Source: an uncultured beta proteobacterium (GTDB lineage: Bacteria > Pseudomonadota > Gammaproteobacteria > Burkholderiales > Burkholderiaceae_C). From it: a stretch of DNA of 64,000 bases. A model generated the notes under the pieces. The model had not been told where the DNA came from and did no database searches. It was given only the letters and a program-made list of their open reading frames with translations. This document shows, piece after piece, positions 28,776 through 37,979 of the stretch. The DNA lies in the NCBI GenBank assembly GCA_903905735.1, contig CAIVHU010000121.1, positions 1 to 64,000 of the forward strand, read 5' to 3'. The translations under genes were made by a program, and so were the position numbers. Numbering within the stretch: position 1 is the first letter of the stretch; every line of letters begins with the position of its first letter.

Positions 28776-28840
28776 CTATATTAAATATAGCTGCTTACGC
28801 AAGATGTATAAGGGCTGTAGCCTGATTTTAATTACAAATG
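28776..28840 (+). repeat. Dispersed repeat, copy 7 (intergenic, upstream of P-loop kinase)
   Basis: ACTATATTAAATATAGCTGCTTACGCAAGATGTATAAGGGCTGTAGCCTGATTTTAATTACAAATG. Confidence 0.85.
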
Positions 28841-28961
28841 TCATACTTCTGACGGGCGCCTTTGCAAAGCTGACACAAAAAAGCCATCTGCTTGCAAGAG
28901 AATCATCCCTTTTGAACCAGCAACCCCGCTCAGGACGATCGGAATTCGATTCGGTCCAGCC

Positions 28962-30704
28962 ATGAACAGCACCTCACCCCAATTGATCGTCGACATCAAG
29001 CAGCCCGCCTTCAGCTGGATTGACGGCCTTGTGTTGCTGACGCTCTTCGGAATCCTCTGGAGCGTGATGCATTTTGGGCACGGCATGCTGGTCGCATTCA
29101 ATCCGGCAGCCCAACCACCGCTGGATGTGTCCACCAGCCAGATTCCCTACTATGCCGGGCGCACCCTGCTGCGCATGTGGATCGCGTTCTGTTTTTCACT
29201 CACCTTCGCCATTTCGCTGGGCTACATGGCGGCCAAAAACTCGGCGGCGCGCGCGGTGATCTTGCCCGCGCTGGACGTGTTGCAGTCGGTGCCGGTGCTG
29301 GGCTTTTTGTCGGCCACCGTGGCTGGTTTCATGGCGCTGTTTCCGGGCAACCTGCTGGGCGTGGAATGTGCCGCCATTTTTGCGATTTTTACCGGCCAGG
29401 TGTGGAACATGGCGTTTGGTTTTTACCATTCCATGGTGACCATCCCCACCGACATGCAAGAGGCCGCCGCCACCTATGGCCTGACGCGCTGGCAGCGTTT
29501 TCGCACGGTTGAATTGCCCGCTTCGGCGCACAGCCTGATCTGGAACTCGATGATGTCGTTTGGCGGCGGCTGGTTCTTTGTGGCGCAAAGCGAAGCCATC
29601 AGCGTCATGAACAAAGACATCAAATTGCCCGGCCTGGGCTCATACATGGCCAGCGCGATCGAGCGTGGCGACAATCATGCTGCGGTGCTGGCCATTGTCG
29701 CCATGCTGTTCCTGATTTTGATGAGTGACCAGCTCATCTGGCGGCCCCTGCTGGTCTGGGCAGACAAATTCAAGATTGAACTCACCGAGTCGGGCATGAC
29801 ACCCACCTCGTGGGTCTACAACCTGCTACGCGGTGCCTATGTTTTCACTTGGCTGGGGCTGAAGGTCTGGCAGCCTCTGGAAGATGCCCTGGGACAAGCC
29901 ATTCGGCGTCTCAAGCCAAGCAGCAAACGCACTCAACCCGGGGCCATCAACTGGCCGCTGCGTCTGGCCGGGCTGGCACTCAGTGCCTGGCTGGGTTATG
30001 AGGCCATCATTGGTGTTTTCGCCGCGATTGCTGCGCTGCACGGCGCGCTCAGCCTGCCTTTGGTCGGCCACATCGTCTGGCTCGGGTTTTTGACCCTGCT
30101 GCGTGTGCTGGCGATGACGGTACTGGCCACGCTCATCTGGACACCGGTTGGGGTGTGGATCGGTTTTCATCCCAAGGCAGCGCGTTTTGCCCAGCCGCTG
30201 GCACAGATTGGTGCCTCGTTTCCGGTGAACATGACCTTTCCGGTGGTGGTGGGCTGGTTTGTGGCCACCCATACCTCTATGAACTGGGGCAGCATCCTGC
30301 TGATTGCCATGGGCACGCAGTGGTACATCCTGTTCAACGTGATCGCCGGCGCCATGGCCATCCCCAACGAAATGAAGGAAGTCGCCAGCATCTATGGCCT
30401 GCGCCGCTGGCAACAGTGGCGCACCTTGATTTTGCCGGCGATCTTTCCGTTCTGGGTCACCGGTGCCTGCACCGCCGCCGGGGGTGCCTGGAACGTCAGC
30501 ATCGTGGCAGAGTACGCGACCTGGGGTAACACCACGCTCACCGCCGATGGCTTGGGCGCGTATATCGCCGAAGTGACCAAAAGCGGCGACACCGCGCTCA
30601 TCATTGTCAGCATCGGCGTGATGTCGCTGTTTGTCGTAGCCCTGAACAAACTGGTCTGGCGCCGCCTGTATGGTTTTGCCGAACGCCGCTTCCGGCTCGA
30701 TTGA
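28962..30704 (+). CDS. ABC-type anion transporter, duplicated permease component (COG4986-like)
   Basis: 580 aa with two BPD_transp_1-like halves: EAA-type loops EAAATYGLTRWQRFRTVELPA and EVASIYGLRRWQQWRTLILPAIFP. Confidence 0.87.
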   Translation: MNSTSPQLIVDIKQPAFSWIDGLVLLTLFGILWSVMHFGHGMLVAFNPAAQPPLDVSTSQIPYYAGRTLLRMWIAFCFSLTFAISLGYMAAKNSAARAVILPALDVLQSVPVLGFLSATVAGFMALFPGNLLGVECAAIFAIFTGQVWNMAFGFYHSMVTIPTDMQEAAATYGLTRWQRFRTVELPASAHSLIWNSMMSFGGGWFFVAQSEAISVMNKDIKLPGLGSYMASAIERGDNHAAVLAIVAMLFLILMSDQLIWRPLLVWADKFKIELTESGMTPTSWVYNLLRGAYVFTWLGLKVWQPLEDALGQAIRRLKPSSKRTQPGAINWPLRLAGLALSAWLGYEAIIGVFAAIAALHGALSLPLVGHIVWLGFLTLLRVLAMTVLATLIWTPVGVWIGFHPKAARFAQPLAQIGASFPVNMTFPVVVGWFVATHTSMNWGSILLIAMGTQWYILFNVIAGAMAIPNEMKEVASIYGLRRWQQWRTLILPAIFPFWVTGACTAAGGAWNVSIVAEYATWGNTTLTADGLGAYIAEVTKSGDTALIIVSIGVMSLFVVALNKLVWRRLYGFAERRFRLD

Positions 30705-30728
30705 CATCTGACCCACTTGAACCTCAGC

Positions 30729-32069
30729 ATGACCCAGCTTTTCAACACCGCCGCCACGCCGATTGCCGAACTGCGCTCGGTCTTCAAATCGTTCAGCACC
30801 GCCGGTGGCCACGAACTCAAAGTGCTCGAGCAGATTGACCTCGCCGTGCATGAGGGCGAATTGCTGGCGCTGCTCGGCCAATCAGGATCGGGAAAATCCA
30901 CCATTTTGCGATGCCTCACCGGGCTGATCGAGCCTAGCTCGGGGCGGGTGTTGCACAAGGGCGAAACCCTGCGCGGCATCAACGAGGATGCATCCGTGGT
31001 GTTTCAAACCTTTGCGCTGTACCCGTGGCTGACGGTTGAACAGAATGTGGCCGTCGGCTTGATGGCGCACCAGGTCAGCCGCGCCGAGCGCGACGCAGCG
31101 GTGGACCGGGTCATCGAGCTGATTGGCTTGGGTAACTACCATGCGGCTTATCCACGCGAACTCTCGGGCGGTATGCGCCAGCGCGTTGGCATTGCCCGGG
31201 CGCTGGTGTCGCAGCCCCGGCTTTTGTGTCTAGACGAAGCATTCAGCGCGCTGGACGTGCTCACCGCCGAAAATCTGCGCCAGGAGCTGATAAGCCTGTG
31301 GCGCTCGCCCGACACCGGCCTGAGCTCGATCTTCATGGTGACCCACAGCATCGCCGAAGCGGTCGAAATGGCCACCCGCATCGTGGTGCTGTTTCCACGC
31401 CCGGGTCGGCTTGGCCTGGTGCTGGAGAACGCGCTGCCCTATCCGCGTGACGAAAAAAGCCCCGAGTTCCAGCGCCTGGTGAGCCTGATCCACGAATGCA
31501 TCACCACCACCACGCTGCCCGACATCCCGGCAGATGTACCAGTGGCCGGTCAACCCATTTCAAGGGCGCGCAACCGGATGGAGTCGATTCCATTGGTGCC
31601 AGTGGGCCAGATTCTGGGCTTGCTGAGCATTCTGAACGACGCGCCCGAGTTGTCCAACATCTACGACATTTCCGACGAAGTGGGAAAGGAGTTTGGCGAG
31701 ACCATTGCCCTGGTCAAGGCGGCCGAGATTCTGGAACTGGTGGAAACACCCAAGCAGGAGGTGCGCTTCACCGAGCTGGGCCGACGCTTTGTGGCCGCAG
31801 ACCGTGAAACCAGGCAAGCCATATTTGCCAAGCAGGTGTTCAAGCTGCGCCTGTTTCACATCATCATCGCGCTGCTTGAAGAATACGAAGAAGTGGAGGC
31901 CGAACGCATCATCAAGGACATTGGTAGCGCGTTGCCTTACGACAATCCGGAAAAGACCTTCCAGACCATGATTGCCTGGGGTCGCTACGCCGGACTGATG
32001 GATTTCAATGCCCAGACCGGGATGGTGTTTGTTCCCAAAAGCGACACGGTGGCCGAAGAATCAGCCTGA
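30729..32069 (+). CDS. ABC transporter ATPase (nitrate/sulfonate type) with C-terminal AAA-associated domain
   Basis: LLALLGQSGSGKSTILRCLTGLIEP...YPRELSGGMRQRVGIARALVSQPRLLCLDEAFSALD; ~150-aa C-terminal extension ...SIPLVPVGQILGLLSILNDAPELSNIYDISDEVGKEFGETIALVKAAEILELVE. Confidence 0.87.
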   Translation: MTQLFNTAATPIAELRSVFKSFSTAGGHELKVLEQIDLAVHEGELLALLGQSGSGKSTILRCLTGLIEPSSGRVLHKGETLRGINEDASVVFQTFALYPWLTVEQNVAVGLMAHQVSRAERDAAVDRVIELIGLGNYHAAYPRELSGGMRQRVGIARALVSQPRLLCLDEAFSALDVLTAENLRQELISLWRSPDTGLSSIFMVTHSIAEAVEMATRIVVLFPRPGRLGLVLENALPYPRDEKSPEFQRLVSLIHECITTTTLPDIPADVPVAGQPISRARNRMESIPLVPVGQILGLLSILNDAPELSNIYDISDEVGKEFGETIALVKAAEILELVETPKQEVRFTELGRRFVAADRETRQAIFAKQVFKLRLFHIIIALLEEYEEVEAERIIKDIGSALPYDNPEKTFQTMIAWGRYAGLMDFNAQTGMVFVPKSDTVAEESA

Positions 32070-32120
32070 GACTATCGGGCTATTTTTATCTCAATCGGAT
32101 GATCGGAATGTCGGGGAAAC

Positions 32121-33131
32121 TCAACCCTCAAACGACATTGCCACCGTCTCCAGCCGGTCCATCACGTCAGACCGCGTCGGCGGCACGCAACCGCGCTCCA
32201 TCACACACAAACTCGCGCTCGCAATCGCGCTGCACAGCAGGTCGCGGGCCACGGCCGCCGAGACGGGCGCAGAGCCCCAATCGGCAAGCAACCGGTGCTG
32301 CAGCATCGCCACCACCAGCCCGGCCAGAAAACAGTCGCCTGCCCCCACCGTATCAACCACGGTGATGAGTTCGATTTCGCTCGCCTGAAACACTTGGCCG
32401 TGGCGCGTCAGCAGCGCGGCCCCCTTGCTGCCCAGTGTGAGCGCCATGAGGCTGGCGCGGCTGTGTTCAAGCAGCTGATGTGCCTGGCCCAATGCGGTGT
32501 CACCGGGCAAGTCCAGCGTGGCCAGGTCTTCGTCACTGGCCTTGATGACATCGGCGTATTGCAGGGCGGTCAGCACGTGGCGGCGGTACAGGTCGAGGTT
32601 GGGCATGACCGAAGGGCGCAAATTGGCATCGATCACCACCGTGCGCCCGGCCTGGCGCTGAGACGCCAGCCAGGGCAGATAAGTGTCGGCATCGTCGGGC
32701 GACAGGGCCAGCGCGCCGGTGCACACCAGCGACAGGTCTTCCGTCTCCTCGCAGGCCTGCGTCATCGCGGCAGCGCTGGTGGCGCGATCTGCCACGCCTT
32801 CCCGGTAGAAGGCGTAGGCGGGGTGGCCGTTGGCATCGACATTCACCACCGCCAGAGAGGTGACGGGCAACACGGGCTCAGGCACGGCCAGGTGCACGCC
32901 GTCTTGCGCCAGAGCCGCTGCCAGTTGGCGGCCAAAGCGGTCGCGTGACAGCGGGTTGAGATACAGCGTCTCAATGCCCTGGCGCGCCAGCGCGCGTGTC
33001 AGGTTGTACACCGCACCGCCCAGACAGGGCTCAAAACGGCCATCTGAACCGGCAATCAAGTCAATCAGCGCCTCGCCCGCCGTCGCCACCTGAACCTGCG
33101 AATTTATTTTGGACATATTAGGGTTTTCCAT
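32121..33131 (-). CDS. PfkB-family carbohydrate kinase (fructokinase-like)
   Basis: GEALIDLIAGSDGRFEPCLGGAVYNLTRALARQGIETLYL...VVDTVGAGDCFLAGLVVAML. Confidence 0.88.
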   Translation of the reverse strand: MENPNMSKINSQVQVATAGEALIDLIAGSDGRFEPCLGGAVYNLTRALARQGIETLYLNPLSRDRFGRQLAAALAQDGVHLAVPEPVLPVTSLAVVNVDANGHPAYAFYREGVADRATSAAAMTQACEETEDLSLVCTGALALSPDDADTYLPWLASQRQAGRTVVIDANLRPSVMPNLDLYRRHVLTALQYADVIKASDEDLATLDLPGDTALGQAHQLLEHSRASLMALTLGSKGAALLTRHGQVFQASEIELITVVDTVGAGDCFLAGLVVAMLQHRLLADWGSAPVSAAVARDLLCSAIASASLCVMERGCVPPTRSDVMDRLETVAMSFEG

Positions 33132-33160
33132 AACTAAAACAACTTGATTTAATAACTAAA
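33130..33160. promoter_or_regulatory. Candidate operator: two direct ATAACTAAA repeats spaced 22 bp, between the PfkB kinase and the sugar ABC operon
   Basis: ATAACTAAA at 33130-33138 and 33152-33160 in the divergent promoter region; a ROK regulator is encoded at 36738. Confidence 0.5.
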
Positions 33161-33276
33161 GCAGGACTATAGTCCAGCCACGCTGATCCATCAAGCGTAA
33201 TTTCCCGGGGGTTAACCCGGGGACAAATGCGATGACATAACAACCCGACCGCAAGGTCACTCTTCAAAGGAACAAC

Positions 33277-34263
33277 ATGAAATTCTCTACTCCCCTGATC
33301 CTGAGCGTCCTGGCCCTGGCCGTCGGTACCGCTTTTGCCGCGGACAAACCCATCATCGGCCTGATCACCAAAACCGACACCAACCCCTTCTTCGTGAAGA
33401 TGAAGGAAGGCGCCAAGGCCGAAGCTGAAAAAGGCGGCGCCAAGCTGATGTCTGCCGCTGGCAAGATCGACGGTGACACCGCCGGCCAGATCACCGCGCT
33501 GGAAAACATGACCTCGGCCGGTGCCAAGACCATCCTGATCACCTCGGCTGGTGATGCCATCATCCCGACCGTGAAGAAGATCCAGGCCAAGGGCGTGCAG
33601 GTGATTGCACTGGACAGCCCGTTTGACGGTGCTGATGCCCTGTTTGCCACCGACAACTACAAGGCCGGTATCCTGATTGGTGAATACGCCAAGGCTGCCC
33701 TGGGCGGCAAACCCGCCAAGATCGCCATGCTCGACCTGTTCCCCGGCCACCCGGTGGGCGCACAGCGTCACAACGGCTTCATGAAGGGTTTCGGATTGCC
33801 CGCCAATGATGCCAAGTCCAATGAGCTCTCCACCGCACCCGAAATCGTTTGCGCCAACGACACCAATGGCGACCGCGCCAAGGGTCAGACCGCCATGGAA
33901 AACTGCCTACAGAAGGACCCCAACATCAACGTCGTGTACACCATCAATGAACCTGCCGCTGCTGGCGCTTACAACGCGCTGAAAAAAGTCGGCAAGGAAA
34001 AAGGCGTGCTGATCCTGTCGGTGGACGGTGGTTGCGAAGGCGTCAAGAACGTGGCTGCTGGTGTGATCACCGCGACCTCGCAGCAATATCCGCTGAAGAT
34101 GGCTGAGATGGGTGTCGCCGCTGGTCTGGACTACGCCAAGACCGGCAAGAAGGCTACAGGTTATGTCGATACCGGCGTGACGCTGATCGCCAAGAACGCC
34201 ATCGCCGGTGTTGACAGCAAAGGCACCAAGGTCGGTCTGGACCTGTGCTGGGGCAAGAAGTAA
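33277..34263 (+). CDS. Sugar ABC transporter substrate-binding protein (FrcB-like)
   Basis: Signal peptide MKFSTPLILSVLALAVGTAFA then DKPIIGLITKTDTNPFFVKMKEGAKAEAEKGGAKLMSAAGKIDGDTAGQITALENM. Confidence 0.9.
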   Translation: MKFSTPLILSVLALAVGTAFAADKPIIGLITKTDTNPFFVKMKEGAKAEAEKGGAKLMSAAGKIDGDTAGQITALENMTSAGAKTILITSAGDAIIPTVKKIQAKGVQVIALDSPFDGADALFATDNYKAGILIGEYAKAALGGKPAKIAMLDLFPGHPVGAQRHNGFMKGFGLPANDAKSNELSTAPEIVCANDTNGDRAKGQTAMENCLQKDPNINVVYTINEPAAAGAYNALKKVGKEKGVLILSVDGGCEGVKNVAAGVITATSQQYPLKMAEMGVAAGLDYAKTGKKATGYVDTGVTLIAKNAIAGVDSKGTKVGLDLCWGKK

Positions 34264-34274
34264 TTTCACGCCTG

Positions 34275-34303
34275 CTTCAGCGCAAAGTGTCTTTGCGCTG
34301 AAG
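34275..34303 (+). terminator. Stem-loop after the SBP gene (13-bp perfect stem, 3-nt loop); likely attenuator/mRNA stabiliser
   Basis: CTTCAGCGCAAAG-TGT-CTTTGCGCTGAAG immediately after the SBP stop; no T-tract. Confidence 0.75.
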
Positions 34304-34386
34304 TGAGGGTGAGTTAATCAACCTGCAATTCGGACACTGGCCAGTCCAGCGTCCGAATTCTTTCAACCTTTTGCACGGAGTCCGCG

Positions 34387-35346
34387 ATGTCGACGACCAA
34401 CAAGCGCAATATTCCCTGGGGTGCCCTGGGACCCTGGATCGCCCTGGCAGTCACCTGCCTGTTTTTCACCACGCAGTCGAGCCGATTCCTCAGCGGCGGG
34501 AACCTGTCGCTGGTATTGCAGCAGGTGATGGTGGTGGGCGTGATTGCCATCGGCCAGTCGCTGATCATTCTAACCGCAGGTATTGACCTGTCGTGCGGCA
34601 TGTTGATGGCCCTGGGCGGCATCGTCATGACCAAATTCGCCGTGGACTACGGCATGAACCCGTATCTGGCCATCATGTGCGGCCTGCTGGTGACCACCGC
34701 AGCCGGTTTTGTCAACGGCATGCTGGTGACACGCATGAAACTGCCACCCTTCATCGTGACGTTGGGCACACTGAACATTGCCTTCGCCATCACACAGATT
34801 TATTCCGAGGCGCAAACCATCACCGACCTGCCCCCGGCAATGACTTTCCTGGGCAACACATTCAATATTGGCAGCACCGAAGTTAGTCTGGGCACGGTCG
34901 CCATGCTGATCTTGTATTTTGTGGCCTGGTTTGTACTGCGCGAAACTGCGCCGGGCCGCCACCTCTACGCGGTGGGCAACAACCCCGAAGCGGCACGCCT
35001 GACCGGTATCAGCGTCGACAGAGTGCTGGTCGTTGTCTATTCTCTGGCCGGCCTGTTCTACGGCATCGCCGCCCTGCTCTCGGTGGCGCGCACTGGCGTG
35101 GGTGACCCCAACGCCGGCACCACCGAAAACCTGGACGCCATCACCGCCGTGGTGTTGGGCGGCACCAGCCTGTTTGGTGGCCGCGGCATCATTTTGGGCT
35201 CGCTGGTGGGTGCGGTGATTGTGGGCGTGTTCCGCAATGGCCTGACCCTGATGGGCGTGGCCTCGGTGTACCAAACCCTGATCACCGGTATTTTGGTCAT
35301 CCTCGCGGTGGCAGCCGACCAGATGTCTCGCAAAGGAGCAAGGTAG
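34387..35346 (+). CDS. Sugar ABC transporter permease (FrcC/RbsC-like)
   Basis: VGVIAIGQSLIILTAGIDLSCGMLMALGGIVMTKFAVDYG...NPEAARLTGISVDRVLVVVYSLAGLFYGIAALLSVART. Confidence 0.9.
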   Translation: MSTTNKRNIPWGALGPWIALAVTCLFFTTQSSRFLSGGNLSLVLQQVMVVGVIAIGQSLIILTAGIDLSCGMLMALGGIVMTKFAVDYGMNPYLAIMCGLLVTTAAGFVNGMLVTRMKLPPFIVTLGTLNIAFAITQIYSEAQTITDLPPAMTFLGNTFNIGSTEVSLGTVAMLILYFVAWFVLRETAPGRHLYAVGNNPEAARLTGISVDRVLVVVYSLAGLFYGIAALLSVARTGVGDPNAGTTENLDAITAVVLGGTSLFGGRGIILGSLVGAVIVGVFRNGLTLMGVASVYQTLITGILVILAVAADQMSRKGAR

Positions 35347-35445
35347 TGAAGCACCCCCTGAGCCGCTTCGCGTCTTCCCCCTCAAGGGGGACAACACCGA
35401 CGGCCTGGCAAAGCCAGTTCCGTGGTGTGTACTGGCTTGGTGCCG
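35347..35445. repeat. GC-rich palindromic intergenic repeat (CCCCCTGAG...CTCAAGGGGG plus CTGGC-AAA-GCCAG hairpin)
   Basis: gaagCACCCCCTGAGCCGCTTCGCGTCTTCCCCCTCAAGGGGGACAACACCGACGGCCTGGCAAAGCCAGTTCCG: two adjacent hairpins between the permease and ATPase genes. Confidence 0.7.
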
Positions 35446-35481
35446 TGGTGCGCCAAATGCCCAACTTTTTGGAGAACTGAT

Positions 35482-36279
35482 ATGGGTAACAACACATCCC
35501 AACCGTTGGTCATGCAAGCCAAGGGCATCGTGCAGCGTTACGGACAAGTCACAGCGCTGGACGGCACAGATTTTGAACTGCGGGCCGGTGAAATTCTGGC
35601 TGTGATTGGCGACAACGGTGCGGGCAAGTCCTCACTGATCAAGGCGCTCTCCGGGGCGGCCATTCCCACCGAAGGCGAGATATTTCTGGACGGCAAACCC
35701 GTGCACTTCAAATCACCCATCGACGCCCGTCGCGCCGGCATCGAGACGGTTTACCAGGACCTGGCTGTGGCTCCCGCCATGAGCATTGCCGAGAACCTGT
35801 TCCTCGGCCGCGAAATCCTCAGACCCGGTTTTCTTGGCCAACTGCTGAAGTTGCTCGACAAGAAAGAGATGCTGAACCAGGCGATTGCCCGCATGAACGA
35901 CCTCAAGGTCGGTATCCGCTCCATGACGCAGGCGGTGGAAACACTCTCCGGTGGCCAGCGCCAATGCGTGGCGGTGGCCCGCGCTGCAGCGTTTGCCCAA
36001 CACGTAGTGATCATGGACGAACCGACCGCCGCGCTCGGTGTCAAAGAAGGCAATATGGTGCTGGAGCTGATCCGCCGGGTGCGCGACAAGGGCCTGCCGG
36101 TGATCCTGATCAGCCACAACATGCCGCACGTGTTTGAGGTGGCCGATCGCATCCACATCCAGCGGCTGGGCAAACGCGCCGGCGTGGTCAACCCCAAGGT
36201 GATCAGCATGAGCGACACCGTGGCGGTGATGACCGGTGCCAAAACCGTCGATGAACTGCCGCTCGAAGCCCTGGCCTGA
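35482..36279 (+). CDS. Sugar ABC transporter ATP-binding protein (FrcA-like)
   Basis: MGNNTSQPLVMQAKGIVQRYGQVTALDGTDFELRAGEILAVIGDNGAGKSSLIKALSG...LSGGQRQCVAVARAAAF. Confidence 0.9.
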   Translation: MGNNTSQPLVMQAKGIVQRYGQVTALDGTDFELRAGEILAVIGDNGAGKSSLIKALSGAAIPTEGEIFLDGKPVHFKSPIDARRAGIETVYQDLAVAPAMSIAENLFLGREILRPGFLGQLLKLLDKKEMLNQAIARMNDLKVGIRSMTQAVETLSGGQRQCVAVARAAAFAQHVVIMDEPTAALGVKEGNMVLELIRRVRDKGLPVILISHNMPHVFEVADRIHIQRLGKRAGVVNPKVISMSDTVAVMTGAKTVDELPLEALA

Positions 36280-36288
36280 AAGTGCCCC

Positions 36289-36741
36289 ATGCTCAAAGGA
36301 ATCCCGCCCCTGCTCACCCCCGAGCTGCTGAAAATCTTGATGGAAATGGGCCATGACGAAGCGCTGGTGCTGGTCGATGCCAACTTCACCGCCATGAGCA
36401 TCGCCGCTGGCAAGCCGGTGATTCGGCTGCCGGGTACGTCGATGCTGCAAGTGGTACAGGCCGTCACCACGTTGTTGCCACTGGCCGCCGACGTGACCCA
36501 CCCGGTGGGTTTCATGGGGGTCAGCGACCAGCCGGTGGGGTATCGCTCGGCCATGCAGCGCGAGGTGATCGAGGTGATCACCCCCGAATTGCTGCCACAC
36601 CAAAGCGCAGAGAGCATTGAGCGCTATGCTTTTTATGAGCGCGCCCGGGCCGCTTACGCCATCGTGATCACCGGCGAGTTGCAGCCTTTTGGCAACTTCA
36701 TCTTGCGCAAAGGGGTCATCGGCGAAAATCTGCGGCCATGA
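36289..36741 (+). CDS. RbsD/FucU family sugar mutarotase-like protein
   Basis: MLKGIPPLLTPELLKILMEMGHDEALVLVDANFTAMSIA...ERYAFYERARAAYAIVITGELQPFGNFILRKGVI. Confidence 0.88.
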   Translation: MLKGIPPLLTPELLKILMEMGHDEALVLVDANFTAMSIAAGKPVIRLPGTSMLQVVQAVTTLLPLAADVTHPVGFMGVSDQPVGYRSAMQREVIEVITPELLPHQSAESIERYAFYERARAAYAIVITGELQPFGNFILRKGVIGENLRP

Positions 36742-37967
36742 CACCCGCCAAGGCCCACGCCACGACTCCGACCCCTGTACTGCTGCGCCCACGTGGTTCC
36801 AACCATGTGGGCATGCGCCAATTCAACGAGCGGGTGGTCTTGCAGGCCATTCGCCTCAACGGCAGCCTGCCCAAGGCCGACATTGCGCGCCTGACCGGCC
36901 TGACCGCGCAAACCATCGGCCTGATCACCACCCGGCTGGAAGACGACAACCTGATCCTCAAGCAAAGCCGCGTGCGCGGGCGCATCGGCCAGCCGTCGAT
37001 CCCGCTGGCGCTGAACCCGGACGGCGCGTTTTCCATGGGCGTCAAGATCGGCCGGCGCAGCGCCGACTGGCTGCTGGTCGATTTCACGGGCCAGGTACGC
37101 CGGCGCCATCGGCTGGACTATGCGTTTCCGGACATTGCCACGCTCTTGCCCACTGTGGCCGAACACATGCAGTCCATGCATGCGTCGTTGGGGCCGCTCA
37201 AGGACCGGCTGGTGGGCATTGGCCTGGCGGCACCGTTTCAGATGGGTGGTTGGCACCGCATGCTGGGGCTGTCCGAGGCGCAATCCGAAGCCTGGAACCA
37301 GATTGATCTGCCCGCCCAGGTGCAGGCCATGACCGAGGTGCCGGTCAGTTTTGCCAAAGACACCTCGGCTGCCTGCGTGGCCGAGCTGGTAGCGGGGCGC
37401 GGGCGCGACCTGAAAAACTTTTTGTACCTGTTTGTCGATACCTTTGTGGGCGGCGGGCTGGTGATCAACTCGCACTTGCATGGCGGTGTGCACGGCAACT
37501 CAGGGGCGGTGGCCTCCTTGCCCCTGCGGCTGGCCTCTGGCAGCAAAGCGCCCGACCAGCTGATCAGCCACGCCTCCTTGTGGGAGCTGGAGCACCGCCT
37601 GTCCACACATCATCTTGACCCGCATGCCGCTTATGACGAGCGGGCGCTGACACCTCCTTATGAGGTCGAGACCCGTGGCTGGACCCTTCGCGCCGCCAAT
37701 GCGTTGGCGCTCACGGTGGTCAGCGGCACGGCCTTTCTGGACATTGACGCGGTGGTGATTGACGGCTCTTTCAGCCGTGAACTGCTGTCGCAATTGATAG
37801 CGGCCACCCAGGCCTGTTTGCAGGCCTACAACTGGGAAGGTCTGTGGAACGCGAATGTCATCGCGGGGGAGGTCGGCCCCGACGCCCGTGCCCTGGGCGG
37901 CGCACTATTGCCGCTGCACGCCAACTTTGCGCCGGACCGGGAGCTGTTTTTGAAGGTGGGTGCCTGA
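36738..37967 (+). CDS. ROK family transcriptional regulator
   Basis: N-terminal wHTH FNERVVLQAIRLNGSLPKADIARLTGLTAQTIGLITTRLEDDNLI followed by ROK fold ...LFVDTFVGGGLVINSHLHGGVHGNSGAV. Confidence 0.9.
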   Translation: MTPAKAHATTPTPVLLRPRGSNHVGMRQFNERVVLQAIRLNGSLPKADIARLTGLTAQTIGLITTRLEDDNLILKQSRVRGRIGQPSIPLALNPDGAFSMGVKIGRRSADWLLVDFTGQVRRRHRLDYAFPDIATLLPTVAEHMQSMHASLGPLKDRLVGIGLAAPFQMGGWHRMLGLSEAQSEAWNQIDLPAQVQAMTEVPVSFAKDTSAACVAELVAGRGRDLKNFLYLFVDTFVGGGLVINSHLHGGVHGNSGAVASLPLRLASGSKAPDQLISHASLWELEHRLSTHHLDPHAAYDERALTPPYEVETRGWTLRAANALALTVVSGTAFLDIDAVVIDGSFSRELLSQLIAATQACLQAYNWEGLWNANVIAGEVGPDARALGGALLPLHANFAPDRELFLKVGA

Positions 37968-37979
37968 TCCTTGTCTGCC

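Noticed and set aside
29826-30881. 351-aa minus-strand ORF opposite the ABC permease
   Set aside because: Shadow ORF; the plus-strand permease has conserved EAA motifs.
35713-36792. 359-aa minus-strand ORF opposite frcA-like and rbsD-like genes
   Set aside because: Shadow ORF spanning two well-supported plus-strand genes.
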